A stretch of DNA of 64,000 nt from Moesziomyces globuligerus (taxonomy: Eukaryota; Basidiomycota; Ustilaginomycetes; Ustilaginales; Ustilaginaceae). The stretch lies in contig JARVLF010000022.1 of assembly GCA_030849465.1 (NCBI GenBank), positions 372,001 to 436,000 of the forward strand, in the 5' to 3' direction. The notes under the pieces are model-generated. The model had not been told where the DNA came from. It was given only the letters and a program-made list of their open reading frames with translations, and ran no database searches. A program made the position numbers and the translations under genes. Below, one piece after another: positions 22,055 through 32,100 of the stretch (position 1 is its first letter; the number at the start of each line of letters is the position of its first letter).

Positions 22055-23137
22055 CTACGGAGGCGGATGTGACGGGTGCGTGGTGCGGAGAGCAGCGAGC
22101 GCGCGGTCCGGGTTGCCGTCGGTGTGCTGGATGGCGGCCGTGAGCTGTGCGCGCGGAAAGGCGTTGAGCGCCGCGAGCGTTTCTGGGGGAATGTCGTTCC
22201 AACCCGTCGCTCCCGACGTCGGTTCCGCTTGCTGCGGTGGTGAGGGCGGTGCGGTCCTGCGTCTGAGCAGGCTGGCGAGGCGCGGCATGCCGAGTCCGGT
22301 GCCGGAGCGGTTGAGGTTCGCGGCGGCGGCCGTGTGTTGAGCGAGGCGAGCTTCGCGCACCGCCAGCGCCGGGCGTTCGGGCGGCTCGACGCGCCACGAG
22401 CGCTGCGGCGTACGGATCTCGCCGATCCACGGCGAGAGGATGAAGGCGAGGACGCGATACACACGCCTCGGAATGCGATACGCTTCGAGTCGTCGCATCG
22501 GCCCGCTCTGCACGCGGTACAGCGCCGAGACCACCACGCCGAGCATGGCAGGCAAGACACTCGCTAAGCCCTGAGACAGCGCGAGAAGCAGCGCGAGCGA
22601 GTACACCTCGATCGCCTTGTCGCTCACCTCGACCCGCTCGACGCGGATCGTCCACGCGGCCGGAATGATGCAGTAGTACTGGTACAGCACACCAAACAAC
22701 ACCCCCCACGGCCCCGCCGGACCCCTCCCAACAACCAGCCACCCATCATCCGCCTGCCCTTTGCCCTCCTCCCCACCAGTCCTAGCCACAGCTCGCCAGA
22801 GTAGCAGAGAGCTGAGGCTGAGCACGATGAACTGCAGCGCGGTGAAGAGCGTCGTGGTCACCACGAGGAAGCCGGCGAACTTGTGCGTGCCAAACGTGCG
22901 CTCGACCTGGACGGCAGCGCGGTAGAAGAGCAGCAGCGCGAGCAGCAGCTCGGACGAGTTGACAAAGGCGAGGTGCTGAACCAAGAGCCGGTAGTACTGG
23001 TGGTGCACGTCGAGGTGCGGGTGGATCTGCAGATGCACGTACGGCTTGAGCTGCAAGAGCGAGGCGCACACCGAGGCGACGCCGAGCGTGATCAGCACGC
23101 CCTTGGTGATCGGCGCATGTGCAAAGCCGGCGATCAT
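22055..23137 (-). CDS. DSC2: Dsc2/UBAC2-like rhomboid pseudoprotease with UBA-like tail
   Basis: The family serves in a membrane ubiquitin-ligase complex: Dsc2/Ucp14 in fungi helps the Dsc E3 act on SREBP and on orphan membrane proteins in the Golgi/ER, and UBAC2 does a related job in animals. The product has 360 residues, starting MIAGFAHAPITKGVLITLGV. It has about six hydrophobic segments in a rhomboid-like layout (FVNSSELLLALLLFYRAAVQVERTFG is the loop-helix pattern of derlin/UBAC2 relatives), and no Ser-His catalytic pair is evident. The last 48 residues form a three-helix UBA/CUE-like unit (IPPETLAALNAFPRAQLTAAI..., TDGNPDRALAAL). It is a single exon. It is divergent from SNF8 with 271 bases between the two starts. 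The Dsc2 versus UBAC2 name cannot be decided here. Confidence 0.85.
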   Translation of the reverse strand: MIAGFAHAPITKGVLITLGVASVCASLLQLKPYVHLQIHPHLDVHHQYYRLLVQHLAFVNSSELLLALLLFYRAAVQVERTFGTHKFAGFLVVTTTLFTALQFIVLSLSSLLLWRAVARTGGEEGKGQADDGWLVVGRGPAGPWGVLFGVLYQYYCIIPAAWTIRVERVEVSDKAIEVYSLALLLALSQGLASVLPAMLGVVVSALYRVQSGPMRRLEAYRIPRRVYRVLAFILSPWIGEIRTPQRSWRVEPPERPALAVREARLAQHTAAAANLNRSGTGLGMPRLASLLRRRTAPPSPPQQAEPTSGATGWNDIPPETLAALNAFPRAQLTAAIQHTDGNPDRALAALRTTHPSHPPP

Positions 23138-23408
23138 CTGTGCATCTCGACTGGGATCGTATCTGCGCTTGTACCAGCACCGAGATCCGTCGCTGCCCGG
23201 TTGCCGAGTGGTGGTGGCCAAGCCGCAATGATGCTGGTGGTGTGGGTGCAGGGACCATGAGGCGAAATTCCAGGCGCGGGATTCGGGACTTTCGGGACTT
23301 TTGGGGGGTTTTGTGGAGCTGCGCGTTTGTGCCATCGAGCGCTTTGACCATCCCTCACCACCACCACCACCGCCACCAGCGTCTCTGTCTGTGCTATTGG
23401 TGGGAAGT
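23138..23408. promoter_or_regulatory. Divergent promoter of the DSC2-like gene and SNF8
   Basis: These 271 bases separate two start codons on opposite strands, so both promoters must be here. No specific box was recognised. Confidence 0.6.
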
Positions 23409-24251
23409 ATGCGTCGCGGACCTGGACTGGCGGCTCTGGACCGGTCGCTGCACTCTTCCACCGCGTACAACACGCTCGGCAACGACCTGACCGCCACGCA
23501 GCTCACCGAGCTCCGCCAGCAGCTCGATCTCTTCAGCAGCGCGCTCCGCCAGTTTTCGAGCCAGCATCGGCACGAGATCCGCAAGAACGCCGACTTCCGC
23601 CATGCGTTCCAGAAGATGTGCTACAGCATCGGTGTCGATCCGCTCTCGTCGTCCGCGCGCGCCTCGGGCGGGCTGGCGGGCCTCTGGAGCGACATGCTCG
23701 GCCTCGGCGACTGGCAGTACGAACTCGGCGTGCAGATCATCGACGTCTGCGTCAGCACCCGCGCCACCAACGGTGGCGTCATCGCAATGGACGACCTCAT
23801 CGCCAGGATCACCGCCCTCCGCACCGGATCCTCCCCCGCAAAACCCGCAAAGACAAAGGGCGAGGCGGTGCCGGCAGACATCACAGAAGACGACGTGGTG
23901 CGCAGCATCAAGATGCTCGCCCCGCTCGGTTGCGGATACGAGGTCTTCTCGCTCGGCGGAACAGAGCAGAAGATGGTCAGGAGCGTCCCGAGGGAGCTCG
24001 ATACAGACACCATGGTCGTCCTCAGCATCCTCCTCTCCTCTGCACCACCCAGCACCGCAGACATGACAGCGCCGCAACTGCCTTACGTCACAGAGGACGC
24101 TCTGCTCTCCGGTCCCAAAACCCGTGGTTGGAACAGAGAACGTGCAAGAGCCGTGCTCGAGAATATGGCCCTCAGAGAAGGTATGCTCTGGATCGACGAA
24201 CAGTGCTTTCCTCCGCGCTACTACTCGCTGGCTACCCTCCCCACCACATGA
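23409..24251 (+). CDS. SNF8: ESCRT-II subunit SNF8/VPS22
   Basis: VPS22 pairs with VPS36 and VPS25 in ESCRT-II, which sorts ubiquitylated cargo into multivesicular endosomes. The 280-residue product starts MRRGPGLAALDRS, the conserved family opening, followed by the coiled-coil (LTELRQQLDLFSSALRQF, then HRHEIRKNADFRHAFQKM), the family block GLGDWQYELGVQIIDVC, and two winged helices containing DDVVRSIKMLAPLGCGYEV and KTRGWNRERARAVLENMALREGMLWID. A short Pro/Lys linker near residues 138-150 is extra. It is a single exon and complete at both ends; the length is slightly above the human 258. Confidence 0.95.
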   Translation: MRRGPGLAALDRSLHSSTAYNTLGNDLTATQLTELRQQLDLFSSALRQFSSQHRHEIRKNADFRHAFQKMCYSIGVDPLSSSARASGGLAGLWSDMLGLGDWQYELGVQIIDVCVSTRATNGGVIAMDDLIARITALRTGSSPAKPAKTKGEAVPADITEDDVVRSIKMLAPLGCGYEVFSLGGTEQKMVRSVPRELDTDTMVVLSILLSSAPPSTADMTAPQLPYVTEDALLSGPKTRGWNRERARAVLENMALREGMLWIDEQCFPPRYYSLATLPTT

Positions 24252-25120
24252 CTCCTTCGCCCCCTCGCTCTGCCCCTCTTGTACTTGTACCTTGCCCGTT
24301 TCCCCACCGTCATTTGCCATTGGCCCATCGAAGCGACACACGGGCTGTCGCCAGCACATCCGATTGGGCTTTTGCACTGCATCGTCTGCGCGGGTCTGGA
24401 AGGGGTTGGGGTCGGGGTTTGGCGGCTGCCGAACGCGACCGGAGGTGGTCCAGACGCTGCCGAGCAGCGAGTGCAACAAGGCTTGCGAGAGACGTCGGGC
24501 CCTTGGCTGCACGAAGTCGAACAGGGCCGAGTCACAGCAGCAAACGTGGGCTCCGCGGTGATCCGAAGATCTCATACCGCATGGATGGAGATGGCGGACC
24601 GGCCATTTTCCTGCGGGGCTCCGAGTGTGGCCCCAGATGCCGGAAGAGCGCCCGTGTCTACCGGCGAATTTTTCTCCACCAGCATAGTCACGGCGGTGCG
24701 ACCTTGGAGCGCATGCCGGTGCTTTCGCCCTCGAGACCTCGGAATGCACCTCCGCATCTAGGCGAGGCAAACCGCATGGACGGTCCACCCCCCCACGCTC
24801 AGCTCGGAGCTCGCTCCGCACCCTCCGGCGCTGTGCGGCTCAGCTGTGCAAATGGGCCGGAGCTCGGCTGGCGCGTCGAAGCGAGGTCCGGACAGAGTTG
24901 TCGAGTAAGCAGAGGGAGCTTTGCCGAGATGCAACGCATCGCTCCCCTCGTCGCGATCCACATGGCTACCAAGAAGCGGGGTATCCTCTCCATCCGCATG
25001 GACGTGTCGGTACGAGAGACCGGAGGGGGCAGAACGGACGACGTTTAAAGAGAACGCATGCTTCCGGGTAGGGCACCTCACGTCCAACTGGTTTCCGTTG
25101 ACGAGTTCTTGCCTCTAGCC
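24252..25120. other. Intergenic, SNF8 3' flank and esterase promoter
   Basis: Frames in this interval look like random GC-rich sequence without protein character. It should contain the promoter of the downstream esterase gene; no motif is evident. Confidence 0.55.
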
Positions 25121-27094
25121 ATGGTACCGAGTTTCAAGAGGCTAGCCTGCGTTCTGGGCCTGGTGTGTCTGGGCGGGAGCAGGCTGTCGCAGGCGCTTCC
25201 CTCGGGCGCTTCGGATGGAAGCGGCGACCTTGCTTCGCTGTTGCTCGCGCGCAGTGTAGCGTCGGACAACACGACGTCGAGCATCAACACCAACAACACG
25301 GCCGACTGCACCAACTGCACCAACCTGGGCAACTTCGACAACCCCGTCGAAGTGTCGTCGACCGATCCGGTGGTGCAGGTCCGTAACGGCTCGTACGCGG
25401 GTCTCACCATCCCACCCATCGCCGGCACGGCGACGTTGTCGGGCTTCGGGACCAACGGTTCGCAGGAGGCGTTCCTCGGCATCCCCTACGCGCAACAACC
25501 CGTCGAGGCGCTGCGCTTCCAACGCCCCGCCTCGCTCAACGAGAGCTGGACCGAGGTGCGCTCGGCGAAGCGCTACTCGGAACACTGCTTTGGCGTCGGC
25601 ACCGACGACGACTACAACCCGCCCTACGTCACCTACAAGCACGGCGAACGCTGCCTCACGCTCAACGTCGTCCGTCCCACCAACGTCTCGCAGTCCACCG
25701 AGGCCAAGCTGCCCGTCTTCGTCTGGGTCCACGGCGGAGGCTTCTCGTACGGCGGCTCCGGGGATAGGCGCTACAACGGTAGCTTCATCGTCGATAGGGC
25801 CGTCGAGCTGGGTCAGCCGCTGATCTTTGTCAGTCTCAACTATCGCGTCTCGGTGCTGGGATTCCCTGTGGGGGATGAAGCGAGCCAGGCGCGGGTGCAG
25901 AATCTGGGGCTGTACGATCAGCGACTGGCTCTGCAGTGGATCCGCGAAAACATCGGCGGCTTCGGTGGCGACAAGGACAGAGTGACGATCGTCGGCGAAT
26001 CGGCAGGCGGTGCGAGCATGTTTTTCCATCTCGCGGCGTACGGCGGTCGGGATGATGGGCTTTTCCGCTCAGTGGCGGTGGAGAGTGGATACTGGGCTAC
26101 GGGGTTGGATACGCAGAACACGACGGCGACGCGCAACGAGCAGTGGAGCTCGCTGGCGCAGGCTGCGGGATGCGGGAGCAACCGCGCGCTCGACTGCCTG
26201 CGCAGCGTGCCGCTCGAGACGATCAAGCAGTGGAGCACGAACCACTCTGCGAGCATCAGCGTGTTTAATCCGGTCGTCGACGGCGATCTGGTCGCCAAGG
26301 ATCTGCAGCGCTCGTTCCTCGAGGGCGAGTTTGTCAAGACGGCGGCCGTGCTGCTGAACAACAACCTCGACGAGGGACTTTCGTTTGGTGTGCGCGGCGT
26401 CAACACGACGCGCGACATCCTCACCGCGCTGGATGCAAGCCAGGCGTTGCCGGATGGATGGTCGAGTCGAGAGGCCACCTCGGACCTGGCGCGCATCTAC
26501 CCGGACAACGAAGACGTCTACCCGCCCTTCCAAGCCGGCGCTGGCCTGCTACCGCCGAGCAAAGTGCTGGGCATCAACGATCGACGCTCGTGCGCCATCT
26601 TTGGCGATCTGCGCTTCGTAGGACCTCGTCGCCAAGCCACCGAGCTGCTCGTCCGCTCCTCGACCGCGCCGATCTACGCCTCGCGCTTCGACCAGCTCTC
26701 GTACAAGTCGCCCATCACCAACGGCGCACAGCACTTCCAGGAGGTCGCCTACGTCTTCCGCAATCCGCTCGACTCGCAGAACGCGCTCGGCCCGCTGGAC
26801 AAGGACGTGGCGCTCGCCAACGAGATGTCGGCCTACTGGATCAGCTTCGCCGCCACTGGCGATCCCAACACCGCGCGCAACCAGCGTCGCCTCCGCCCAG
26901 ACGCACCCTACTGGCCCAAGTACGACGAGCGCGAGCGCAGTCACCTCGCCTGGGTCTACGATGGGTCGGGACACCGCAGCTTTGTGACGCCAGACACGTA
27001 TCGCCAAAAGGGCATCCAGCTCCTCATGGCGCTCAGGAGCGCGAGCTACAGCCCCGCCGACTTCCAACAGCACTCCAAGCGCGACGAGCTCTGA
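25121..27094 (+). CDS. Type-B carboxylesterase/lipase with C-terminal RDEL
   Basis: This is an alpha/beta-hydrolase of the cholinesterase/lipase family, expected to hydrolyse carboxylic esters. The 657-residue product opens with a signal peptide (MVPSFKRLACVLGLVCLGG, then SRLSQALP). Several N-glycosylation sequons lie near the N-terminus. Family blocks are EAFLGIPYAQQPV, the oxyanion-hole VWVHGGGFSYGG, the nucleophile elbow GESAGG (Ser294), the acid in NNLDEGLSF and the His in GAQHFQEVAYVF, so the triad is complete. The protein ends HSKRDEL, which resembles the KDEL/HDEL retrieval signal, pointing to the ER lumen rather than secretion. I chose the second possible ATG because it starts the signal peptide. 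It is a single exon; substrate is unknown. Confidence 0.93.
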   Translation: MVPSFKRLACVLGLVCLGGSRLSQALPSGASDGSGDLASLLLARSVASDNTTSSINTNNTADCTNCTNLGNFDNPVEVSSTDPVVQVRNGSYAGLTIPPIAGTATLSGFGTNGSQEAFLGIPYAQQPVEALRFQRPASLNESWTEVRSAKRYSEHCFGVGTDDDYNPPYVTYKHGERCLTLNVVRPTNVSQSTEAKLPVFVWVHGGGFSYGGSGDRRYNGSFIVDRAVELGQPLIFVSLNYRVSVLGFPVGDEASQARVQNLGLYDQRLALQWIRENIGGFGGDKDRVTIVGESAGGASMFFHLAAYGGRDDGLFRSVAVESGYWATGLDTQNTTATRNEQWSSLAQAAGCGSNRALDCLRSVPLETIKQWSTNHSASISVFNPVVDGDLVAKDLQRSFLEGEFVKTAAVLLNNNLDEGLSFGVRGVNTTRDILTALDASQALPDGWSSREATSDLARIYPDNEDVYPPFQAGAGLLPPSKVLGINDRRSCAIFGDLRFVGPRRQATELLVRSSTAPIYASRFDQLSYKSPITNGAQHFQEVAYVFRNPLDSQNALGPLDKDVALANEMSAYWISFAATGDPNTARNQRRLRPDAPYWPKYDERERSHLAWVYDGSGHRSFVTPDTYRQKGIQLLMALRSASYSPADFQQHSKRDEL

Positions 27095-27870
27095 TCATAC
27101 ATACATAGATCTAACAAATAGCAATGCGCGCGCTTTCCGAATGAGGCAAGGCATGCAGCCCACTTGTTTGCCTCGCTTGGGTCGCAGCTGTCATGCCTGT
27201 GTCGAATCCGGGATGAGCATTGCTGGATGAGAATGCCGAGCTCAGTGTGCTGGCTGACGGGTTGCTGTCACCTCTTGAGCGACCGAGGCTGGAGGGCTGA
27301 CGCGGCTGGTAGCAACGGGCTGACTGCGGCGAGGCGAGGAGGAGGGGCTGCGGACGAGCGAGGCTGAGCTGCAGAGTGACAGCGACAGGAGGCGGTTGCG
27401 TCGAAAAAATGGGCATTTCGGGGTCGAGTCGCGGCACTGGCTCAGGCAAGGCTAGGCGCGCGTCGATGCATCCGCAGCCACTTGGGCAGCTGGCCTGAGC
27501 CACCGACGGCAAGAGTGACAGGAGGTGCGCGTCCCTGACTTATCGGCCAAGACCCTTTTTTGGCCGCTTCTGCAGCTGGCTGCGGCTCTTTATTTTTTTT
27601 CCCCCTCGCTCTCCCTCTGTATCTCTCTCTGTCGAGGCGCAATCGGAGTCTGGATCAAGGCTCGAGCTGAATGCGCATTCTCTCCACCTCTCGCCTCCAT
27701 CGGCATCTCTCGATCCCTTCGCCCGCTCACCTCGCCTCCACCCTTCGACGTCGATCCGGCAATTCGCACACGCTTGCGAGGCATCCCCGACCTCCCACAC
27801 CACCACCACTCTTGCTCACGCACGCACGGAAGCTCGGAGCGCTGCGAGCCAGCTCGGTGATTGTTTCGCG
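27095..27870. other. Intergenic, esterase 3' flank and promoter of REEP-like gene
   Basis: No gene is visible. The stretch right of 27590 is pyrimidine-rich (CT runs), typical of a fungal core promoter and leader. Confidence 0.55.
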
Positions 27871-28914
27871 ATGGCGCTGCTGCTGCTGCACCTGCCTACG
27901 CTGGCGCTCAACGCGACGGCGACGCTCGTCTACCCGCTCTACGCCTCGTACAAGGCGGTGACGTGCGCGACGACGTCGTTGGCCGAGATGGAGGTGTGGC
28001 TCGTCTACTGGTCCGTGTTCGCGTGCTGGACGCTCTGCGAGTCGCTCTTTGGCTTCCTCTGGTCCTGGATCCCCTTCTACTACGAGATCAGGCTCCTCTT
28101 CAACATCTGGCTCGTCGCGCCCCAGACGCGCGGCGCTACCTACCTCTACACCAACCACCTCCATCCCTTGCTCCAGTCCAACCAGCAGCAGATCGACGCC
28201 CACATCGAACACGCCAAACACGCGCTGCGCGCCAGGCTCGACGCCGCCCTCGGAGGGCTCTGGTCCGCATCGCTCGGTTCTGCTTCCACCCCAGCCGCAA
28301 CGGCCACACCGGCCACGTCGGCAGCAGGCGGAAAGGAGGCTAGGCATCGTCCACCTGGTATGGGCAGTGCGCCAGCGCCTCCGACACAGCACAATCCGGC
28401 TCAGGCGTCCATGTCGTTGCTCGGTGGGCTCGTCAACAGGTATGCACCCGTGGCCATCGCCAGCGCGAGGAACTTCCTCGAATCCAAAGCAGCGCCCCCG
28501 CACGCGGCTATGGCGTACTCCATCCCCCCCAGCAGCACCGGCGGCGAGGGCAAGAGGAGGGACGAGGCCTTGGCGAGGCGCAGGCAGCTCGAGTCGCAGC
28601 TCGCAGCGCTCGACGCCTCTGGTGTCGTCTCGAGCAACTCGAGCAGCAGCAACAGCAGCGACGACGACAACCAGCCCGCTGTCACCCTGATCCATCCCAA
28701 GAACCCGCGCTCCTCGTTCGGCGCAAACAACGCTCAGGGCAGCCTGAGGAACAGGGTGGTCTCCGGCGCCAGGCAGACCGTCAAGGCTGGTCCAACGCTC
28801 GGCGAGAGCTACGATCTGCTCGATCAGGCAGACGTCAATGTTCACCAGAGCCCAAGGCAGAAGAGGACCAGCTGGATTCCCTGGAGCCCCAACCCCAATA
28901 GCCCCCACAACTAG
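27871..28914 (+). CDS. REEP/TB2-DP1-HVA22 family ER membrane-shaping protein
   Basis: The family uses hairpin membrane segments to curve ER tubules and, in the REEP1-4 branch, to tie the ER to microtubules. Residues 1-100 carry the complete TB2/DP1 domain: LVYPLYASYKAV, the pair of hydrophobic hairpins (WLVYWSVFACWTLCESLFGF, then LWSWIPFYYEIRLLFNIWL), APQTRGATYLY and NHLHPLLQSNQQQIDAHIEHAK. The LHPLL plus amphipathic-helix arrangement resembles REEP1-4 and Rop1 more than short Yop1. The remaining 240 residues are low-complexity (Ala, Ser, Pro) with a charged helix around RRDEALARRRQLESQLAAL and a Ser/Asp run, so the protein at 347 residues is longer than Yop1. Single exon. Subfamily placement is an inference. 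Confidence 0.9.
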   Translation: MALLLLHLPTLALNATATLVYPLYASYKAVTCATTSLAEMEVWLVYWSVFACWTLCESLFGFLWSWIPFYYEIRLLFNIWLVAPQTRGATYLYTNHLHPLLQSNQQQIDAHIEHAKHALRARLDAALGGLWSASLGSASTPAATATPATSAAGGKEARHRPPGMGSAPAPPTQHNPAQASMSLLGGLVNRYAPVAIASARNFLESKAAPPHAAMAYSIPPSSTGGEGKRRDEALARRRQLESQLAALDASGVVSSNSSSSNSSDDDNQPAVTLIHPKNPRSSFGANNAQGSLRNRVVSGARQTVKAGPTLGESYDLLDQADVNVHQSPRQKRTSWIPWSPNPNSPHN

Positions 28915-29137
28915 CCTCCCTTCCGAGACGCTTGTTTACCCCCCTCCCTTCAGTCGCTTCCCCGATCCTCACGCACTCGCAGTCTTTCGCATCCGTCCTG
29001 TTCCTTGTACTCCTACCGTCCTGGTCTCTCTCTTTGGCTTTGGTTGAAACGCACACACTCTTCGTTCTGCCGGCATCGAGGTTGGAAGGATTGCATGTGT
29101 TGAGGCAATGGTGAGGGGGGAGAAGGGGGGTTAGGTT

Positions 29138-32100
29138 TCATGTGGGCGAGGAGCCGGTGAGGAGGGCGAAAGCTTCGGACTGGGTGGTTGCGGCGAGCAC
29201 GTAGCCGAGCGCGCCTATTTCGGACGCCATGTCGACGATGTTGTCGGCGTCGTTGCCGAGCGCGGTGGCGTCGCGGCGGATCGGGCTCTGCTTGAGCGGT
29301 TCGGGCGAGACGAGCGATCCGACCTGCGCGGCGAGCGAGACGGTCTGGTTAAAGTACAGCGCGAGCCGGAGGTACACGGGCGCAAAGCTGGCAGGTGCAG
29401 TCGGAGGGCCGCCAGAAAAGAGGCAGAAGGGCCCACACATGCGCACGTAGTCCAGAATCTTGCGCCGGTAGAACTCCAACGGATACGACTCGCTCCCCGC
29501 CTCTGCTGACTTTGACGTCGCACCCTCGTCCGACTGAGCAGCGACGAGCATGCAGATGACGCGCAAGCACCACGAGAAGGCAATCGCCGCAATCGCCAGC
29601 ACACTCGGTCCGACCGCCGACTGCAGCAGCCTCCCCTGCAGCGAGACGGGCGTCTTGCCCGTACCCAGCACGATGACCGCCTCGGCCATCTCAAACATCC
29701 TCTGCACGTCTTCGATCCGCGCCTCGCGCGCGGTCGGCAGCGTGTGCAGCGCATAGTAGCACCGCACCGCCGACTCGAGACTGTACCGCATCGCTGCCGT
29801 ACCCAGCAGATCTGGCACACTCCCATCACCATCGCCCTCGCCGTCGCCGCGCTCCGCTCCACTGCCCGAGTTGGTCGCCTCGGTCGCCGTCATGCGCTCG
29901 TGCTCGTCCATCGCACTGTGGATGACCGCATCCACATCGCTCTTGGACACGCCCTTCCACCCGCCGTTGTTTTGCACCAAGTCGTTCAGCTGACCCAGCA
30001 TGATCGCGCAGCGCAGCACCTCGAACACCGCATCGCCCAGCGGCGATGCGGCTCCATCGTCCAACGCCTGCTTCATCGACCGGAAGCTGTCGCGCTCCAT
30101 GCCAAACCGGCCCGTCAGCAGATGCGGCGTACCGAACGCCACCGCGTGCCATCGATCCAGCATGAACAGAAGCGTACGACGCCGGTACGTCTCGCGGTCG
30201 CCCTGCACATTGGAGCCCGAGCCGAGCTTCGAGACCGCAGCGGCTAGTGCCGAGTTGTTGCTGCGGCCATTGCGGAGATGGTCCAGATGGCAGAGCATCA
30301 GCAGGTCCGCCTCCTGCGCCGACAGCCGGTGGGCCACCTTGCGCAACGCCCGCAGACTATCTACGCTCGACTGGCTGCGTTCGAAGAGCTCGTCGCGCAG
30401 CCCGCCGAGGCCCGCCGAGGCCTGGCCGATGAGGTTGGCCACCTTGGCGGCGTGCGAGTGCGCCCTGGAGGCGGGCTGGCCGGGCGTGCCGTCGCGCGAG
30501 CCAGGCTGCGAGCTGACCATCTCGACTGGCTCGATGAGCAGACGGAGCCCGCGAGCCAGCACGCGGTCCTCGAGTCGCGCGATGTTGCTGCTGCTGCCGG
30601 TGTTGCTACCTTCGCTAATCGCGCGGCCAGGCAGGATAGGGAAGGTGGCGTGCAGGCACGAGCCGACAACTTTCGCCTTGACCTCGGCAATGTCAGAGTC
30701 GGGCGCACCAGGTCGCGCAGAGGCAATCTTGGCTTTGCCCTTCCCCTTGGAGCTAGCCTTGGAGCTGAGCGATGGGCGTTCGAAACGCGTCTTGGGCGTC
30801 GGAACCAATGGCTCGGTCGGACCGCTGGGCGAATGTGAGACTTCGGCTTGGGCCAAGTCGACTTGCGGGGGAGACGCCTTGAGCTCACGAGCGACATGGT
30901 GATCGGCGCTCGATTCGGGCGTAGCGGTCTGCAGGGCGTGCGCATCGTCGCTTGCCTCGGACTTGATGTGAGCTGTAGACGTGTCGCTGAGTCTGCGGTC
31001 GTCGGGAGGGGCCATCTTACCATCGTCGCTCCTGTCATCCTTAGTGCTCAAGGGACGTCCGAAGACGCTTTCGAGCCTGCTGATGCGATCCTCGGTACGG
31101 ATCTTTGGCTTCTGGGCACGCTGCGGGACCGCTGCGCTGCCATTCACAGCAGTGGCCGGGCCATCCGGCTGCTGGTCGTGAGCTTCGGGCTCGGTTCGGT
31201 CGCCTGCGACGATCTGGGACTCGAGCGAGTTGAGGCGCCTCTCGAGATCCTTGATGTAGCCCTTGCTGGGCCCGCGCTTGAGGGGCCGCTTGCTGTAGGA
31301 GCACGTCACTTCGCTGCGGCGGCAGTTCATGCACGGCTGGAGGATGAGCATCTCGCCCTTGGGCTCCATGTTGGGTTCGAGCGGAGGCACGGCGCCCGAG
31401 ATGGTGAGCGGATGACCGGGCTCGCCGGGGAAAGCGCCGACAATGTCGCAGCGCGTCTTGCGGCGGCGGCACTCGTCGCAGGCGCGCGAGATCCTGAGGC
31501 GTTTGCGATGAGGTTGCATCGGATGCTGTGCAGACATCGCTGCTGCAGCCGGCGCATGATCCGAAATGGCGCCATGGGCGTGGGGAGGATCGCCCATCGA
31601 TTGCGTGGAGGCAAAGCCGTCGGAATCAGAAGGCATGCGCTGCAAGACTGGCTTGACACCCGCCGCACGTTCCTGTACGTCTCGATCGTGAGCGAAGGAT
31701 CCACGTCCCTGGACTGAGAGTGGAGACTCCTGAGCGTAGGCAGAGCCATAAGCAGCGTAAGAGACACGAGGCAGAGTGGCCGAGTGTCGATCGCCGATTG
31801 GCTCGTGCTGGCTCGGCGGCGAGCGCTTCGTTGCAGACGTGGGGCGCAGGGATGACCAGGCCGGAGTCGGAGCATCCGAACGGCGCGAGTTGAGGTCGAC
31901 GGGCTCGGTGCTGGAAAAGGAGCCGACCCTCTGATGGAGATTGGAATCGTCCGGGCGTCGGGGCTCGAACCGGTCGGGATGTGCATCATGGTAGGCGGCT
32001 GAAGCGTAGGGTTGCGCACCGACATCTCGAGAGCCGTTGCCGGAGTGTCGGGAGCTGGGAAGGGGTGCGGCACGAACGTCGGCAAGCATCCGGGAAGAGT

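Noticed and set aside
22055..23584. Longer 509-codon version of the Dsc2-like frame
   Set aside because: The extra N-terminal 149 codons overlap SNF8 on the other strand and look like its antisense; the family-like start is the Met at 23137.
23394..24821. 475-codon minus-strand frame over SNF8
   Set aside because: Antisense shadow of SNF8 running into intergenic sequence; no recognisable domain.
29120..29140. GGGGTTAGG-like sequence resembling telomere repeat
   Set aside because: Single occurrence; no tandem array, so chance.
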